Shown here: in pieces, positions 17,308 through 27,566 of the stretch
Numbering within the stretch: the first letter of the stretch is position 1
How the letters are laid out: each line of letters starts with the position of its first letter
Origin: an uncultured Flavobacteriales bacterium
GTDB taxonomy: Bacteria; Bacteroidota; Bacteroidia; Flavobacteriales; Flavobacteriaceae
Length of the DNA stretch: 64,000 nt
Assembly: GCA_913058295.1 (NCBI GenBank)
Contig: CAJXRD010000001.1
Location: 124,001-188,000 of the forward strand
Reading direction: 5' to 3'
Position numbers and translations under genes: made by a program
The notes under the pieces: generated by a model
Databases searched by the model: none
What the model was told of the DNA's origin: nothing
The model's input: only the letters and a program-made list of their open reading frames with translations

Positions 17308-17620
17308 AATTTCATTATTTAAAAATTAAATTAAAAAATTGTTATTTGGGTATAGCTAATATTAACAATAAAAGGACATAAAGCAAAAATAATCGACAAA
17401 ATACACTTATAATTAACAAGTTGCCTAATTTTCATCAAATTACTTAGATCCAGTTTTTAAATACAAGAGGTTTTCATAAAAAAACATTATATTGTCGTTT
17501 TTGATATATAAATAATGCTTATAGGCGATTAGAAAATAAATATTGTTTTATTCGAAACAAAAATAGTTACATGGTTATATTTGCACAAATCAACTACTTA
17601 TACAATTAAACAATTATTAT
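17308..17620. other. Gene-free stretch, nothing beyond a promoter box
   Basis: This 313-base AT-rich stretch separates two small divergent genes. Apart from a TATATTTG box at 17576-17583 ahead of the plus-strand gene I see no open frame, hairpin or repeat that I can support. Confidence 0.6.
17576..17583 (+). promoter_or_regulatory. Candidate promoter -7 box for the 74-residue protein
   Basis: TATATTTG matches TAnnTTTG exactly and leaves a leader of about 30 bases before the ATG at 17621. The expected TTTG box 19 bases upstream is absent. Confidence 0.5.
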
Positions 17621-17845
17621 ATGGAAATTATTGATAAAGCCTTAGAATTTGAGAAAAGAAAGCTTTCTTTTCAAACTACAAGTGACAGAATCGTTGCTTC
17701 TAGAGAGGTTAAGGCACTTATCTTAGGTATTAATGATATCTATAAAGAAAATAAAGATCCCGAACTTATGGATCTAATGAAACGTCTAACAGTCATTAAA
17801 CGTAAAATTGAAGTTAGATTAAAAGGAAGACAATCTTCAAGTTAA
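17621..17845 (+). CDS. Small conserved hypothetical protein, 74 residues
   Basis: I recognise no functional domain. The protein is highly charged and almost entirely helical by inspection, with a heptad-like pattern (IDKALEFEKRKLSFQ, then MDLMKRLTVIKRKIEVRL), and ends in the basic tail KGRQSSS. It could form a helical hairpin. It has its own promoter-like box and is convergent with the alpha/beta hydrolase gene, only 7 bases away. Similar small proteins occur widely in Flavobacteria in my experience, which supports a real gene. Confidence 0.75.
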   Translation: MEIIDKALEFEKRKLSFQTTSDRIVASREVKALILGINDIYKENKDPELMDLMKRLTVIKRKIEVRLKGRQSSS

Positions 17846-17852
17846 ATTGAAA

Positions 17853-18698
17853 TTATTTTTTTATAAAAGCGACTGTTTGCATAATTGCTTTGTTTAAATC
17901 TGGTGGTAATTCAGAATTACACCAAGGATGACTAGCTCCAAAAACATGATCTGCATTTTCAATTATTTCTAAGGTACTCTTAGAATTCCATTGATGTAAA
18001 TTTTGAGCCTCTAATACTGTTACCGAAGTATCTTCAGAACCATGAATAATGAGTAGATTAGCATTAAGGTTTTCTACAGCACGCCTTATGGTTAGTCTAT
18101 TTTCATTTGTTTTAAAATCTTTATAAAACTGAAAATCATGAGGCATTTGTTGTTTCGTTCTTCCGTTTTCAACAAAAGTAATTCCAGATTTCTCCCATTG
18201 TTTAAAGGTTTCAGAGTTTTCTTGAAATCGGACTTTAAAATCACATACTCCTGCCCAAGTTATTACATTGTTAATCTTTGGATCTTCTTCCGCTTTTATT
18301 AGTACAATTCCACCTCCACGACTATGGCCAATTAATGAAATGTTTTTGATGTCAATCTCTTTTTCAAATTCATTATTTGAGGATAATTCGGAAATAATAT
18401 TCTCTAAATCGATTAGTTCTTTACTAAAGTTATTTTGTCCAAAAGCTTTTAAATCTGGAAAATCTATAGGCTGTTCAATAGTCCCGCCATTGTGAGAAAA
18501 ATTAAACTTTAAAAAGAAAAAACCTTCTTTAGCAAAAGACTCTGCTACCAAACGCCAAGCTCCCCAATCTTTAAACCCTTTATATCCATGACAAAAAACG
18601 ACAATTGGTTTTAAAGATTTATCTTCAATATAACTAACGTCATACAGAATTGGCTTTTCATTAGATCTAGTTATTACGAAGTTTTTTTCTAATACCAT
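17853..18698 (-). CDS. Alpha/beta hydrolase
   Basis: The 281-residue protein has the alpha/beta-hydrolase layout: oxyanion-strand FCHGYKGFKDWG near residue 35, nucleophile elbow GHSRGGG near residue 125, an acidic residue in IIHGSEDTSV near 220, and the catalytic histidine in ENADHVFGASHPW near 248. No signal peptide is seen, so it is cytoplasmic. It may be an esterase or peptidase of the dienelactone-hydrolase/S9 type. It begins one base after the stop codon of the AddB-like gene and is almost certainly cotranscribed with it, which gives no obvious functional clue. Confidence 0.88.
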   Translation of the reverse strand: MVLEKNFVITRSNEKPILYDVSYIEDKSLKPIVVFCHGYKGFKDWGAWRLVAESFAKEGFFFLKFNFSHNGGTIEQPIDFPDLKAFGQNNFSKELIDLENIISELSSNNEFEKEIDIKNISLIGHSRGGGIVLIKAEEDPKINNVITWAGVCDFKVRFQENSETFKQWEKSGITFVENGRTKQQMPHDFQFYKDFKTNENRLTIRRAVENLNANLLIIHGSEDTSVTVLEAQNLHQWNSKSTLEIIENADHVFGASHPWCNSELPPDLNKAIMQTVAFIKK

Positions 18699-18699
18699 A

Positions 18700-21429
18700 T
18701 TATATTTCTTTTTCTGTAAAAGGAATTTTTGGATTGCAAATTTCTATAATTAATTTTTTTAATTCGTTGGAATAATCCTCCAAAACTACATCTGTAATAT
18801 TTGTATTTCTTTGGCGATCTCCCGATTTTTCTTTTTTTCCAAAATCTAAGAAACCCTCTTTTAGATTCTTAAATGAAACTATACCTGCTTGTGCATTTTC
18901 TAGTGAAAAACTATCTTTAAGCATAAGGGCATAAGCTAAGACCTGAAAAACCTTTGCAAATTTATAATCTGCAGTGACATCACTCCAATCTACAATATTT
19001 AAATCTGTTTGTTTTACGAGGCCTGTTTTATAATCTACAATTCGCAACTTATCATTAAATTCATCAACACGATCCACTTTTCCTTTTATTTTAACAGGAA
19101 AATCAAGCTCTCTTATAGTAAGGTTGATTACTAAATCACTTTCAATAGCAACAATTTTTATTTTATTTCCTTTTTTTATTTCTGAAAGTTCATACTTAAT
19201 AAAATTAGAAATAAAGCGTTTTGCAACTTCAAAAATAATAAGGTTTTTTCCTTTAGAAAAGTCACCGTCTTTAAAGGATTTTACAAACTGTTTCCTAACC
19301 TCTTCATCAATTTTTAATTGCATATTAAGCAAGTGATCAATAGTAAGGAAACTGTCTTCTAAAGGCTTGTAAAACACTTCTAATGTATCATGAACTATTG
19401 TCCCCAAGGTATTAGCAGCAACGGTTTCTTCTACTTCATTAAATTCATTGATCTTTAAAATCTTTTGATAATAAAAATCAATAGGATTTCTAATATATGA
19501 TGTTAGGGTGGAAGGAGAAAATCCAGAATTTGCAATTTCTTTAAGACGATTAATAACAGCATCTGTTTTTGAAACCCTCTTTAACTCTGAAGTATTGATA
19601 TTAACAGTAGAGTTAATTATACTTTTTTTGATCTTGTGTCCAGAAATATTCTCTATTTCTAGTTGGGATATAAATCTACTCTTTTCACCAGTATTTAAAC
19701 CATCTGAAAAATTGTTATATAATAAGGTAATATTTTTTGCGCGATGCAACAACCTATAAAAGTGATAGGTGTATATCGCATCTTTTTCTGTGTAGGTAGG
19801 AAGACCAAATTGCTGTTTTAAATCATAAGTAATAAAAGAAGCATTAGATTTCCCAGAAGGGAAAGTTCCTTCGTTTACTGAAGAAATAATTAAATTTTCA
19901 AAGTCCAATACCCTGGACTCTAGAACCCCCATAATTTGAAGTCCATTATACGCATCTCCTTTAAAATCTAAAGTTTTAGTTGTTATTAATTCTGAAAATA
20001 AATTCTGAACCGTTTTTACTGTTTTTAAGTATTTAAATTTAGTATTTAACTTTTCGATATTTTGAAAAACGGAGTATAATTGAAAATATACAATCCTTTC
20101 AATTTTTGAAGTAGTTTCAATTGATTTTAGTTCTAAAAGGATCATTAAGCAAGAGTGGAGAGCCTTAGTACTTTTATTTTCCCAATCCCCAAACAGAAGC
20201 ATTAATATATTCTCATCTGAGTTTTGATTTATCTCTATTAGGTTTGTTAAAGAAATATTTGTAAGATTCCCTTTTGAAATTTCACGTATAATCTCCCTAG
20301 AATATGGCAATATCTTTGAAGCCATTGGATGGTTCAAAATAGAAAGCACATTTTTGTGATAGTAAGTTGTATTCGATTGTATATGTAAAGACAAAAGCAA
20401 TTCGAAAAAAGTAACGGCAGGAAATGACTTGAGTGAAACCCCCATAGTTATATTTACATTAGCAATGTTTTCTGGGAGTGATTGTAATAATGGGATTAAT
20501 AAGTTTTCATCCGCTAAAACAACTGCTGTATTATTTAGTTCTTCATTGGATAACCTGGAAAGTGTTTGACCAATAAATTTAGCTTGCCCTATATTTTTCT
20601 GAGCCTCAACAATATTAATTTCTTTTTCTTTTATAAAATTAGCGTTGATTCTTGCGATACTTTTATTTTTAAAATAACTCCATTCAGAACTATATTTTCT
20701 TAAAAAATAAGAAGCACTATGCTTATCATCATGGTAAAAGTGAGCGTCGGTATCCCAATAAATTTCAGAGTTTCCTCTCTCTAATAATTCTTGAATTATG
20801 GTTTGCTCCGCATTATTTAATGCATTAAATCCTATAAAGATGTGTTTGTTTTCTAGATTAGAAATACTATAGCTTTCTGCATTTTCGGCAGCTTTTCTAT
20901 AAACCATTCCTTGATAGCCTATATTATCTTTTAATAATGTATCGTATAATTTATCATAAAAACCCTGAAGACTATCCCAAAAAGCTAAATAGGATTCTAT
21001 GAGTTTTGTTTTTTCTTTTTTTACATACCAATGATTTACATCTTTAATACTGCTTAAATAATTAAAAAAAGGGGAAGGAGGAATAAGATACCTATCAATT
21101 TCATTAAAATCATTTATCATTGTAGTTGCCCAAGAACTATACACATCAAAATCATCTTTTTCCTTTTGTAAAGATGTGTTGATATAAACTTCATAGCTTT
21201 TAAAAAGCAGCTCAGTTTGATTGATAATTTTTAAGCCAGAAAGTTCTTCAATAAACTCTTCTATACTTATAATATTAGGCGCGAACGTAGTGTTTGTCGC
21301 GTCTTTTTTCAGGTAATTTAATAAAAACCCTCCAGCTCTTTTACTTGGTAAGATAAATGTAAAAGAAGAAAGGTCTAAATGATTTTCCTTTATATGATTA
21401 ATTGTTTCTTCGAGAAATGTTAGCATCAT
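18700..21429 (-). CDS. AddB-like PD-(D/E)XK nuclease
   Basis: The 909-residue protein resembles the nuclease subunit of AddAB-type recombination complexes, which process double-strand breaks to start RecA-dependent repair. The N terminus contains the degenerate helicase motif FILPSKRAGGFLL, and the C terminus the nuclease motif GKVDRVDEF...RIVDYKTG near residue 800. The set of cysteines that forms an iron-sulfur staple in Bacillus AddB is missing; only one late cysteine (EICNPKIPF) is seen. The AddA-like partner is 3 kb away at 24249-27404, separated by two unrelated genes in the same orientation. Confidence 0.88.
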   Translation of the reverse strand: MMLTFLEETINHIKENHLDLSSFTFILPSKRAGGFLLNYLKKDATNTTFAPNIISIEEFIEELSGLKIINQTELLFKSYEVYINTSLQKEKDDFDVYSSWATTMINDFNEIDRYLIPPSPFFNYLSSIKDVNHWYVKKEKTKLIESYLAFWDSLQGFYDKLYDTLLKDNIGYQGMVYRKAAENAESYSISNLENKHIFIGFNALNNAEQTIIQELLERGNSEIYWDTDAHFYHDDKHSASYFLRKYSSEWSYFKNKSIARINANFIKEKEINIVEAQKNIGQAKFIGQTLSRLSNEELNNTAVVLADENLLIPLLQSLPENIANVNITMGVSLKSFPAVTFFELLLSLHIQSNTTYYHKNVLSILNHPMASKILPYSREIIREISKGNLTNISLTNLIEINQNSDENILMLLFGDWENKSTKALHSCLMILLELKSIETTSKIERIVYFQLYSVFQNIEKLNTKFKYLKTVKTVQNLFSELITTKTLDFKGDAYNGLQIMGVLESRVLDFENLIISSVNEGTFPSGKSNASFITYDLKQQFGLPTYTEKDAIYTYHFYRLLHRAKNITLLYNNFSDGLNTGEKSRFISQLEIENISGHKIKKSIINSTVNINTSELKRVSKTDAVINRLKEIANSGFSPSTLTSYIRNPIDFYYQKILKINEFNEVEETVAANTLGTIVHDTLEVFYKPLEDSFLTIDHLLNMQLKIDEEVRKQFVKSFKDGDFSKGKNLIIFEVAKRFISNFIKYELSEIKKGNKIKIVAIESDLVINLTIRELDFPVKIKGKVDRVDEFNDKLRIVDYKTGLVKQTDLNIVDWSDVTADYKFAKVFQVLAYALMLKDSFSLENAQAGIVSFKNLKEGFLDFGKKEKSGDRQRNTNITDVVLEDYSNELKKLIIEICNPKIPFTEKEI

Positions 21430-21439
21430 ATAAAAATAA

Positions 21440-21468
21440 AAAACGTCTCGCTATTAACGAGACGTTTT
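21440..21468 (-). terminator. Terminator after the OmpA-family gene
   Basis: AAAACGTCTCG pairs perfectly with CGAGACGTTTT around a 7-base loop, followed on the minus strand by TTATTTTTAT. It lies 30 bases beyond the OmpA-family stop codon and just before the AddB-like start codon, so the AddB-like gene probably depends on readthrough or a weak promoter of its own. Confidence 0.85.
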
Positions 21469-21497
21469 CTAATAAATATTAATTGTAATTACTAATA

Positions 21498-22901
21498 TTA
21501 GTTTTTGTTAAGGCTGATTTCAACTCTACGGTTGTTAGCTCTACCTTCTCTAGTTTTATTAGAATCTAGAGGTCTGTCTTCACCAAATCCTTGATGAGTT
21601 AATCTGTCATCATCAATACCATTAGCCTGTAAGTAATTTTCAACAGATTCTGCTCTATCTTTAGACAGTTTCATATTTAGTTTATCACTACCAACGCTAT
21701 CTGTATGACCTTCGATCACAAACTTAGCATTAGGGTATTCTTTCATTATACCAATAATGTCATTTAATACACCAGCAGATTGATCTTTAATAGACGCTTT
21801 ACCTGTATCGAATAAGATTGTTTTAGCATAAGAGTTTAATGCTTTTTTAACTGCTTCAGTTACTTCTGGACAACCATTGTTAGCCACTGTACCTATAAGG
21901 TCAGGACATAAATCATCTTTATCTGGAACACCGTCACCATCTCTATCAGGCCATGGACATCCATTGTTTGCTTTAGGACCAGGAGTTTCTGGACAGTCAT
22001 CTTCATTATCTGGGATTCCATCACCATCAGTATCAGGACAACCATTGTATTCTGCTAAACCAGGAGTATTAGGACAAGCATCTAAATGATCTGGGATTCC
22101 ATCACCATCAGTATCAGGACATCCATTAAATTCTGGTAAACCAGGAGTATTAGGACATTCGTCATTTCTATCTTCTATACCGTCTCCGTCTGTATCAGGA
22201 CAACCGTTAAATTCTGGTAAACCAGGAGTTTCTGGACATTCATCTTCGTAGTCGTAGATTCCATCACCGTCTGTATCTTTTCCTCCAAACTTAAATTTAA
22301 CACCCAAAGAATGTTTGAAATGAGTTTGACCATAGTTTTCTTCAAAAGCATGTTTATAAGTAGACTGAGCTGTTAATGCTAAATTTTCAGCTACCCAAAA
22401 ATCAAACCCTACAAATGCATTTGCAGTACCATATCCAATATCATCTAGCCATGTATATCCACCACCTACACCTAAGTAAGGAGCAAACCAACTACCATTA
22501 AGTAATTCTCTAAAACTATATTTAATTTCACCATCTGTAGAAATATAAGATAAGTCTCTTGCTTCCGCATCTCCAACTTTATGAATACTATTTATAGATC
22601 CAACAGCTACAAATGTAAATCCATCTCCTAAATACCTTCCTATTTTTAATTCAGATACAGAAGGAACCATGTTCCAGTGATCATTTACGTTAAAATATTC
22701 TTGAAAGATATTACCAATTTGTTGCTCATTGGAAATAGGGTTTCTTTCACTAAATCTTCCACTATCTGCTCCAGTTGGGAAAAAATCTACAGCGTTTACA
22801 GCAAGTTCAATTGACCAAGGATTGTCTTGATCCTGAGCATTAGATACACCAACTCCAACTAAAAAGAGTATGGCTACTAAATAAATGTTAAGATGTTTCA
22901 T
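21498..22901 (-). CDS. OmpA family outer membrane protein with TSP3 repeats
   Basis: The 467-residue protein has a signal peptide ([23 protein letters not shown]), an N-terminal beta-barrel-like domain to about residue 205, five calcium-binding thrombospondin type 3 repeats ([19 protein letters not shown] and variants, about 208-335) and a C-terminal OmpA peptidoglycan-binding domain with [20 protein letters not shown] and RANNRRVEI. It probably anchors the outer membrane to peptidoglycan. It has a textbook promoter (22936-22966) and terminator, so it is likely an abundant, independently expressed protein. Confidence 0.95.
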   Translation of the reverse strand: MKHLNIYLVAILFLVGVGVSNAQDQDNPWSIELAVNAVDFFPTGADSGRFSERNPISNEQQIGNIFQEYFNVNDHWNMVPSVSELKIGRYLGDGFTFVAVGSINSIHKVGDAEARDLSYISTDGEIKYSFRELLNGSWFAPYLGVGGGYTWLDDIGYGTANAFVGFDFWVAENLALTAQSTYKHAFEENYGQTHFKHSLGVKFKFGGKDTDGDGIYDYEDECPETPGLPEFNGCPDTDGDGIEDRNDECPNTPGLPEFNGCPDTDGDGIPDHLDACPNTPGLAEYNGCPDTDGDGIPDNEDDCPETPGPKANNGCPWPDRDGDGVPDKDDLCPDLIGTVANNGCPEVTEAVKKALNSYAKTILFDTGKASIKDQSAGVLNDIIGIMKEYPNAKFVIEGHTDSVGSDKLNMKLSKDRAESVENYLQANGIDDDRLTHQGFGEDRPLDSNKTREGRANNRRVEISLNKN

Positions 22902-22935
22902 GTTTGAATGTTTAATTTTTAAGTGTTATTTACGG

Positions 22936-22966
22936 CAAAAGTAAGTTGTTAAATTTTATTAACAAA
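22936..22966 (-). promoter_or_regulatory. Strong promoter of the OmpA-family gene
   Basis: On the minus strand TTTG (22963-22966) and TACTTTTG (22936-22943) are separated by exactly 19 bases, the consensus Bacteroidota arrangement. It leaves a short leader of about 30 bases. Confidence 0.85.
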
Positions 22967-23023
22967 AACAAATCTATTAAATTTTTTGGAAATACCCTGC
23001 TTTTATTACCGAAATTAAGCTTT

Positions 23024-24223
23024 TTAGCTTTTTAATATTTGTAATTTTTTACCAATTTTAACAAAAGCTTCGATAGCTTTGTCTAAATGTCCAATATTAT
23101 GGGCAGCTGAAAGCTGAACTCTAATCCTTGCTTTATCCTTTGGAACCACTGGAAAAAAGAATCCAATAACATAAATACCTTCTTCTAGTAACATATCTGC
23201 CATGGTTTGTGAAAGCTTGGCATCGTATAGCATTACTGGAACTATTGCCGAATCACCTTCTACAATATCAAAACCAGCAGATTTCATACCTTTTTTAAAA
23301 TAATTGGTGTTTTTCTCTAATTTATCTCTTAATGAGGTGTCGTTAGACAGTATTTCAAAAACCTTTATAGAAGCACCTACTATAGCAGGAGCTAATGAAT
23401 TTGAAAATAAATATGGTCTAGATTTTTGACGTAAAATTTCAATAATTTCTTTTTTACCAGTAGTATATCCTCCCATTGCACCTCCAAGTGCTTTACCAAG
23501 GGTACCAGTTATAATGTCTACTCGGTCCATAACTCCTTTTTCTTCAAGAGTTCCTCTACCGGTTTCTCCTATAAACCCTGCAGCGTGACATTCATCAATC
23601 ATTACCAGGGCATCATATTTATCGGCTAAATCACATATCTTATCTAATGGTGCAACAATACCATCCATAGAAAATACCCCGTCTGTTACAATAATTTTAT
23701 GGCGAGCTCCATTTTTGTTTGCTTCGATTAATTGCTCTTCTAAATCTGCCATATCACTATTTTTATAACGATAACGAGCAGCTTTACACAATCTAACACC
23801 ATCAATTATAGAAGCATGGTTTAAGGAATCCGAAATAATAGCATCTTCTTTCCCTAATAACGGTTCAAATACTCCGCCATTAGCATCAAAAGCTGCAGCA
23901 TATAAAATAGTGTCTTCCGTATTATAATAGCTTGCGATTTTGCTTTCTAGCTCTTTATGAATATCTTGAGTTCCACAAATAAAACGCACAGAAGACATCC
24001 CGAAACCATGAGTGTCCATAGCATCTTTTGCAGCTTGAATTACTTCTTTATTATCGGATAAGCCTAAATAGTTATTGGAACAAAAATTAATTACTTCTTG
24101 ACCAGTCGAGATTTTTATAACAGCTCCTTGTGGAGAGGTTATTATGCGTTCTTTTTTATAAAGACCATTATCTTTAATATCTTGAAGTTCTTTTGCAAGA
24201 TGCTCTTTTAAATTACCGTACAT
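23024..24223 (-). CDS. kbl: Glycine C-acetyltransferase (2-amino-3-ketobutyrate CoA ligase)
   Basis: Kbl is a PLP enzyme that cleaves 2-amino-3-ketobutyrate with CoA to glycine and acetyl-CoA in threonine breakdown. The 399-residue protein has the alpha-oxoamine synthase motifs FCSNNYLGLSD near residue 50, VMIDECHAAGFIG near 210, and the PLP lysine in GTLGKALGGAMGG near 243. The PYLFSNSLAP segment agrees with Kbl rather than the biotin-synthesis relative BioF. A TAATTTTG box at 24244-24251 lies 20 bases upstream of the start. The threonine dehydrogenase partner is not in the window. Confidence 0.95.
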   Translation of the reverse strand: MYGNLKEHLAKELQDIKDNGLYKKERIITSPQGAVIKISTGQEVINFCSNNYLGLSDNKEVIQAAKDAMDTHGFGMSSVRFICGTQDIHKELESKIASYYNTEDTILYAAAFDANGGVFEPLLGKEDAIISDSLNHASIIDGVRLCKAARYRYKNSDMADLEEQLIEANKNGARHKIIVTDGVFSMDGIVAPLDKICDLADKYDALVMIDECHAAGFIGETGRGTLEEKGVMDRVDIITGTLGKALGGAMGGYTTGKKEIIEILRQKSRPYLFSNSLAPAIVGASIKVFEILSNDTSLRDKLEKNTNYFKKGMKSAGFDIVEGDSAIVPVMLYDAKLSQTMADMLLEEGIYVIGFFFPVVPKDKARIRVQLSAAHNIGHLDKAIEAFVKIGKKLQILKS

Positions 24224-24243
24224 AGTGTTTGTTTTAAGAGTTA

Positions 24244-24251
24244 CAAAATTA
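24244..24251 (-). promoter_or_regulatory. Candidate promoter -7 box for kbl
   Basis: The minus strand reads TAATTTTG, a TAnnTTTG match that overlaps the stop codon of the upstream AddA-like gene. No TTTG box at standard spacing is clear. Confidence 0.4.
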
Positions 24252-27200
24252 AACTTTATTTATCAAAATACCTTCAGAAGAACAATAGATAAGTATTTTT
24301 TCTATTACCAAATATCCCATTTCGGTTAATGCAATAGCATATTTTGTTATTTGACTTTTATGACTGTTTTTAAACGCGCCAGTTTTATAGTCGATTATAG
24401 TAACAGAATTGTCTTTATTAATATTTAATCGATCCGGAATATAAACTTCTCCTTGAGCTGTGATAATTTTTCTTTCGTTAAATACTTTTTCTGAAGACTT
24501 AAAAAAGGGATTCAAAATTGGATGGTATACTATATTCGACATCAATTCTTTTATTGACTGTATTTCCTCTAAAGTGATTTCATGATTGTTATCTAAATCT
24601 TTAAAAACCATTTCTAAATCCTCTTCATATTTTATTTTCTCCATCATGTTATGTAAGATATTCCCAGAAGATATAGCTTCTTCTTTTTCTGTATCCCATA
24701 AAAGTGCATCTCTAGATATTATATTGAGATTATGATCCTGTGGAGAAGTTGAAATAAATTTTGAATTTATTGAGGATATTTGATCTTCTTTTTTGTTTGA
24801 AAGCTGTAGCTGTGGCATTCCTATTTCATAAACCTCCTTACCTTCTTCCCAAAGACCTTTGTGTTTTAAAAATTCTCCAAAAAACTGATTAAAGGAGGAA
24901 GGGCAGCCCTCTTTTATTTTAGAAGGGATTTCAGAAAAAATATAAAGTTGTGCTTCTGCTCTAGTTAGAGTAACATATAATAAGTTTAGATTGTCGAGTT
25001 CTAATGTATTCCGTCTTATTTGGTAAATTTCTTTTCCAATTTCCCCATATTCCTGAACATTACTATTAAAGTTCACAAGCGATTCTTTAAACTCAAATTC
25101 ATCTTCATTTAGAGGGTACCAAGATTTAGGTTCTAGCTCGTCATGTATATTAAGGTCTGCGTACGGAAATAAAACTACTGGAAACTCTAATCCTTTTGCT
25201 TTATGAATCGTCATTAGCTGAACCCCTTCTGCACTTTCGCTCACCGGTATTCCTGCCTTTTCTTTTTGAAGCTCCCAATCTTCTAAAAACGCAACCTTAT
25301 TTGCTTTAGGTTTTTGTTCAAATTCATATACTAAATCCATCAATCCAATTAAATAGGCATCTGCATCAGAATCTAATTTAAATTTACGAATACAATATTC
25401 GAAACTGTCATATAAGGATAGGGACTGAATTTCATTAAAGCTGAAATCAATATCATAGTTGACCAGATAACTAGAAAATTCTTCTGGGGAAGCCTTTACA
25501 AGCGCGCTGAAGAAAGTGTGTTTTTCTTCTGAAATAGAAAGTCTTTCATATAAAAACTCTAAAAGATTAATTTTTACTTCTTCATTTTCAGGAAAAATAC
25601 TTACAACCAAACAGTTTATTAAAAACTGAACTACGGGGGAATGTTGTAATAAAAGTGTTTCGGAAGAAATAATTGTAATTCCATTTTCTAATAGAAATGT
25701 CCCTAAAGTAATTCCATCTTTCTTTTTACGAGTAAGAATGCAAATGTCTTTTTCACAATAACCACTTATTAATAATTCTTTAATGGTTTCAAGAACTTTT
25801 TCAGCATAAACCTCATGAGATTCTTGTTTGTTTTTTGTGTCAATAAATTCAAACTTCACATAGCCCCCCTCTTTATTAGTGGAATTTTGTTGATTTCCAG
25901 AAACATAAAGGTTCTTATGATCGATGTTTCCGAAATAGTTCGCCGTAAAAGTGAAAAACTCATTATTAAAACCGATAATCTCCTTGCAAGACCTATAATT
26001 GGTCGGTAAATGGAGAAGTTCTTTGTCTATATAAAAAGGGTTTTTAGAATTGCAAAGATCAATAAACTGTTCTGGCAATCCTCCCCGCCAACGATAAATA
26101 GACTGCTTAGCGTCACCCACCAATAACAAGCTCCCTTGGTTTTCATCTTGATATTGCTGAGAAATTGCATTATCGATTAATGGAATCATATTCTGCCACT
26201 GAAGAAGTGAAGTATCTTGAAACTCATCTATAAAATAGTGTCGATATCGCTCTCCTAATCGTTCGTAAATAAAAGGAGTGGGTTGGTTTTTAATCTCTTT
26301 ATTAATTAGTTGATTAAATTCTGTAATAGGCAAAATGTTTTGTTCCTCTTTAATGGTATTAATTTCTTGATTGACAAGATTAATTACCGAAAGAGGATTG
26401 ATGTTTTTTAGTAAAGATCTCACAAACAATTCCTTAAAGGCTAACGTTTTGGTTTTGTCAAGGTTTACAATAAATACGGGCTCTAATTCATCTATTATTT
26501 GAGCAAGTTCAGGAGTATCCTTTTTAACCCTTCCAGGATATAATGGCTTTTCTCCCATGGTTTCTTGCCACTTCGTTTTAAAATTTAAGTCAAATTTTCC
26601 ATTTTCTAATTTTTGAAAATGTTTTGGCAAATAACTACCACTAAAATCTGTAAATTCTAAGCCCGCTTCATCTATTAAACTAAGAGTGTCTTTAGATGTT
26701 TTTATGATTTCAGCTTCAAAAGCTTTTCTTTTTTCTTTTAATTGTTTCCTGAAATTTATAAAGTCATCCAAAGACTTTTCCTTTAACATTTCTATTTGCT
26801 CTCTATCGTTTTCATTAAATAATAAATTTGATGTTTTTACAATGTCTTTAGAAATGTCCCAAGATTTATCATCATCAATTTTTTCTAATGCAAAATCTAA
26901 TAAAACTTGAGTGATTTTTGAATCATTACCTGCTTTTGAAAGAAGTTGATCTACTGCTTCTGAAGTTAGTTTCGGTATATCTAAACTGACTTCAAAATTT
27001 CCTGAAAGATGTAAATCTCTTGCAAAAGTTCTAATTATTCTATGATTAAAACTATCGATGGTTTCGACACTAAAACTAGAATAGTGGTGAAGTATATGTT
27101 TTAATATTTTTTCAGCTTTTACTTGAATAGCCTCTTTATTCAAACCTGTTTCTTCAATTATTTGCAAAGCCATATCTGAAGGGTTATCTATAGATGTGGT

Positions 27201-27404
27201 TTGAGAAAAGGAAGTAAGGTTACTTATAATCCTTTGTTTCATTTCAGCAACAGCTTTATTAGTAAAAGTAATTGCCAAAATATATTTATAATAACCTGAG
27301 TTTTTTTCTTGTAAAATTATTTTAAGATATTCCTTAACAAGAGTAAAGGTTTTTCCGCTACCTGCAGCAGCATCATAAATGGTAAATGGTGAGTTATTCT
27401 TCAA
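24249..27404 (-). CDS. AddA-like UvrD-family helicase-nuclease
   Basis: This 1051-residue protein is a superfamily 1A helicase fused to a C-terminal nuclease. Motif I is DAAAGSGKTFTLVKEYL (residues 10-26), Ia is ITFTNKAVAEMKQRI, motif II appears as FIDEFQDTSLLQW, motif III as LVGDAKQSIYRWRGG, and motif V/VI as MTIHKAKGLEFPVVLFPY and LLYVTLTRAEAQLYI. The end carries IPDRLN and IIDYKTG (about 992 and 1005), a PD-(D/E)XK site. It should unwind and resect broken DNA together with the AddB-like protein encoded at 18700-21429. Confidence 0.92.
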   Translation of the reverse strand: MKNNSPFTIYDAAAGSGKTFTLVKEYLKIILQEKNSGYYKYILAITFTNKAVAEMKQRIISNLTSFSQTTSIDNPSDMALQIIEETGLNKEAIQVKAEKILKHILHHYSSFSVETIDSFNHRIIRTFARDLHLSGNFEVSLDIPKLTSEAVDQLLSKAGNDSKITQVLLDFALEKIDDDKSWDISKDIVKTSNLLFNENDREQIEMLKEKSLDDFINFRKQLKEKRKAFEAEIIKTSKDTLSLIDEAGLEFTDFSGSYLPKHFQKLENGKFDLNFKTKWQETMGEKPLYPGRVKKDTPELAQIIDELEPVFIVNLDKTKTLAFKELFVRSLLKNINPLSVINLVNQEINTIKEEQNILPITEFNQLINKEIKNQPTPFIYERLGERYRHYFIDEFQDTSLLQWQNMIPLIDNAISQQYQDENQGSLLLVGDAKQSIYRWRGGLPEQFIDLCNSKNPFYIDKELLHLPTNYRSCKEIIGFNNEFFTFTANYFGNIDHKNLYVSGNQQNSTNKEGGYVKFEFIDTKNKQESHEVYAEKVLETIKELLISGYCEKDICILTRKKKDGITLGTFLLENGITIISSETLLLQHSPVVQFLINCLVVSIFPENEEVKINLLEFLYERLSISEEKHTFFSALVKASPEEFSSYLVNYDIDFSFNEIQSLSLYDSFEYCIRKFKLDSDADAYLIGLMDLVYEFEQKPKANKVAFLEDWELQKEKAGIPVSESAEGVQLMTIHKAKGLEFPVVLFPYADLNIHDELEPKSWYPLNEDEFEFKESLVNFNSNVQEYGEIGKEIYQIRRNTLELDNLNLLYVTLTRAEAQLYIFSEIPSKIKEGCPSSFNQFFGEFLKHKGLWEEGKEVYEIGMPQLQLSNKKEDQISSINSKFISTSPQDHNLNIISRDALLWDTEKEEAISSGNILHNMMEKIKYEEDLEMVFKDLDNNHEITLEEIQSIKELMSNIVYHPILNPFFKSSEKVFNERKIITAQGEVYIPDRLNINKDNSVTIIDYKTGAFKNSHKSQITKYAIALTEMGYLVIEKILIYCSSEGILINKV

Positions 27405-27496
27405 AAAAAGTGTTTCCGCTAAGATACTTAAATTGCCTCTTTAGAAAAGTACATATTAGAATTATCTATACCAGTATAAGTTTCAAATAATGGATC

Positions 27497-27529
27497 TTGA
27501 TTTTTTATTATGAATATTGCGTACTTTTG
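27497..27529 (+). promoter_or_regulatory. Promoter of the superoxide dismutase gene
   Basis: TTG at 27497-27499 and TACTTTTG at 27522-27529 are separated by 22 bases, in the upper part of the accepted spacing range. The leader to the ATG at 27567 is about 30 bases. Confidence 0.65.
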
Positions 27530-27566
27530 AAGAACAAATAAAATATTAATCCATAAAACTAAAAAT

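Noticed and set aside
21877-22280. DNA tandem repeats inside the OmpA-family gene, first considered as a CRISPR-like array
   Set aside because: The periodicity is that of the calcium-binding TSP3 protein repeats (DTDGDGIPD), with no spacers.
24249-27404. AddA-like gene as part of a defence island
   Set aside because: Its neighbours are housekeeping genes and the domain order matches recombination helicase-nucleases rather than a defence system.
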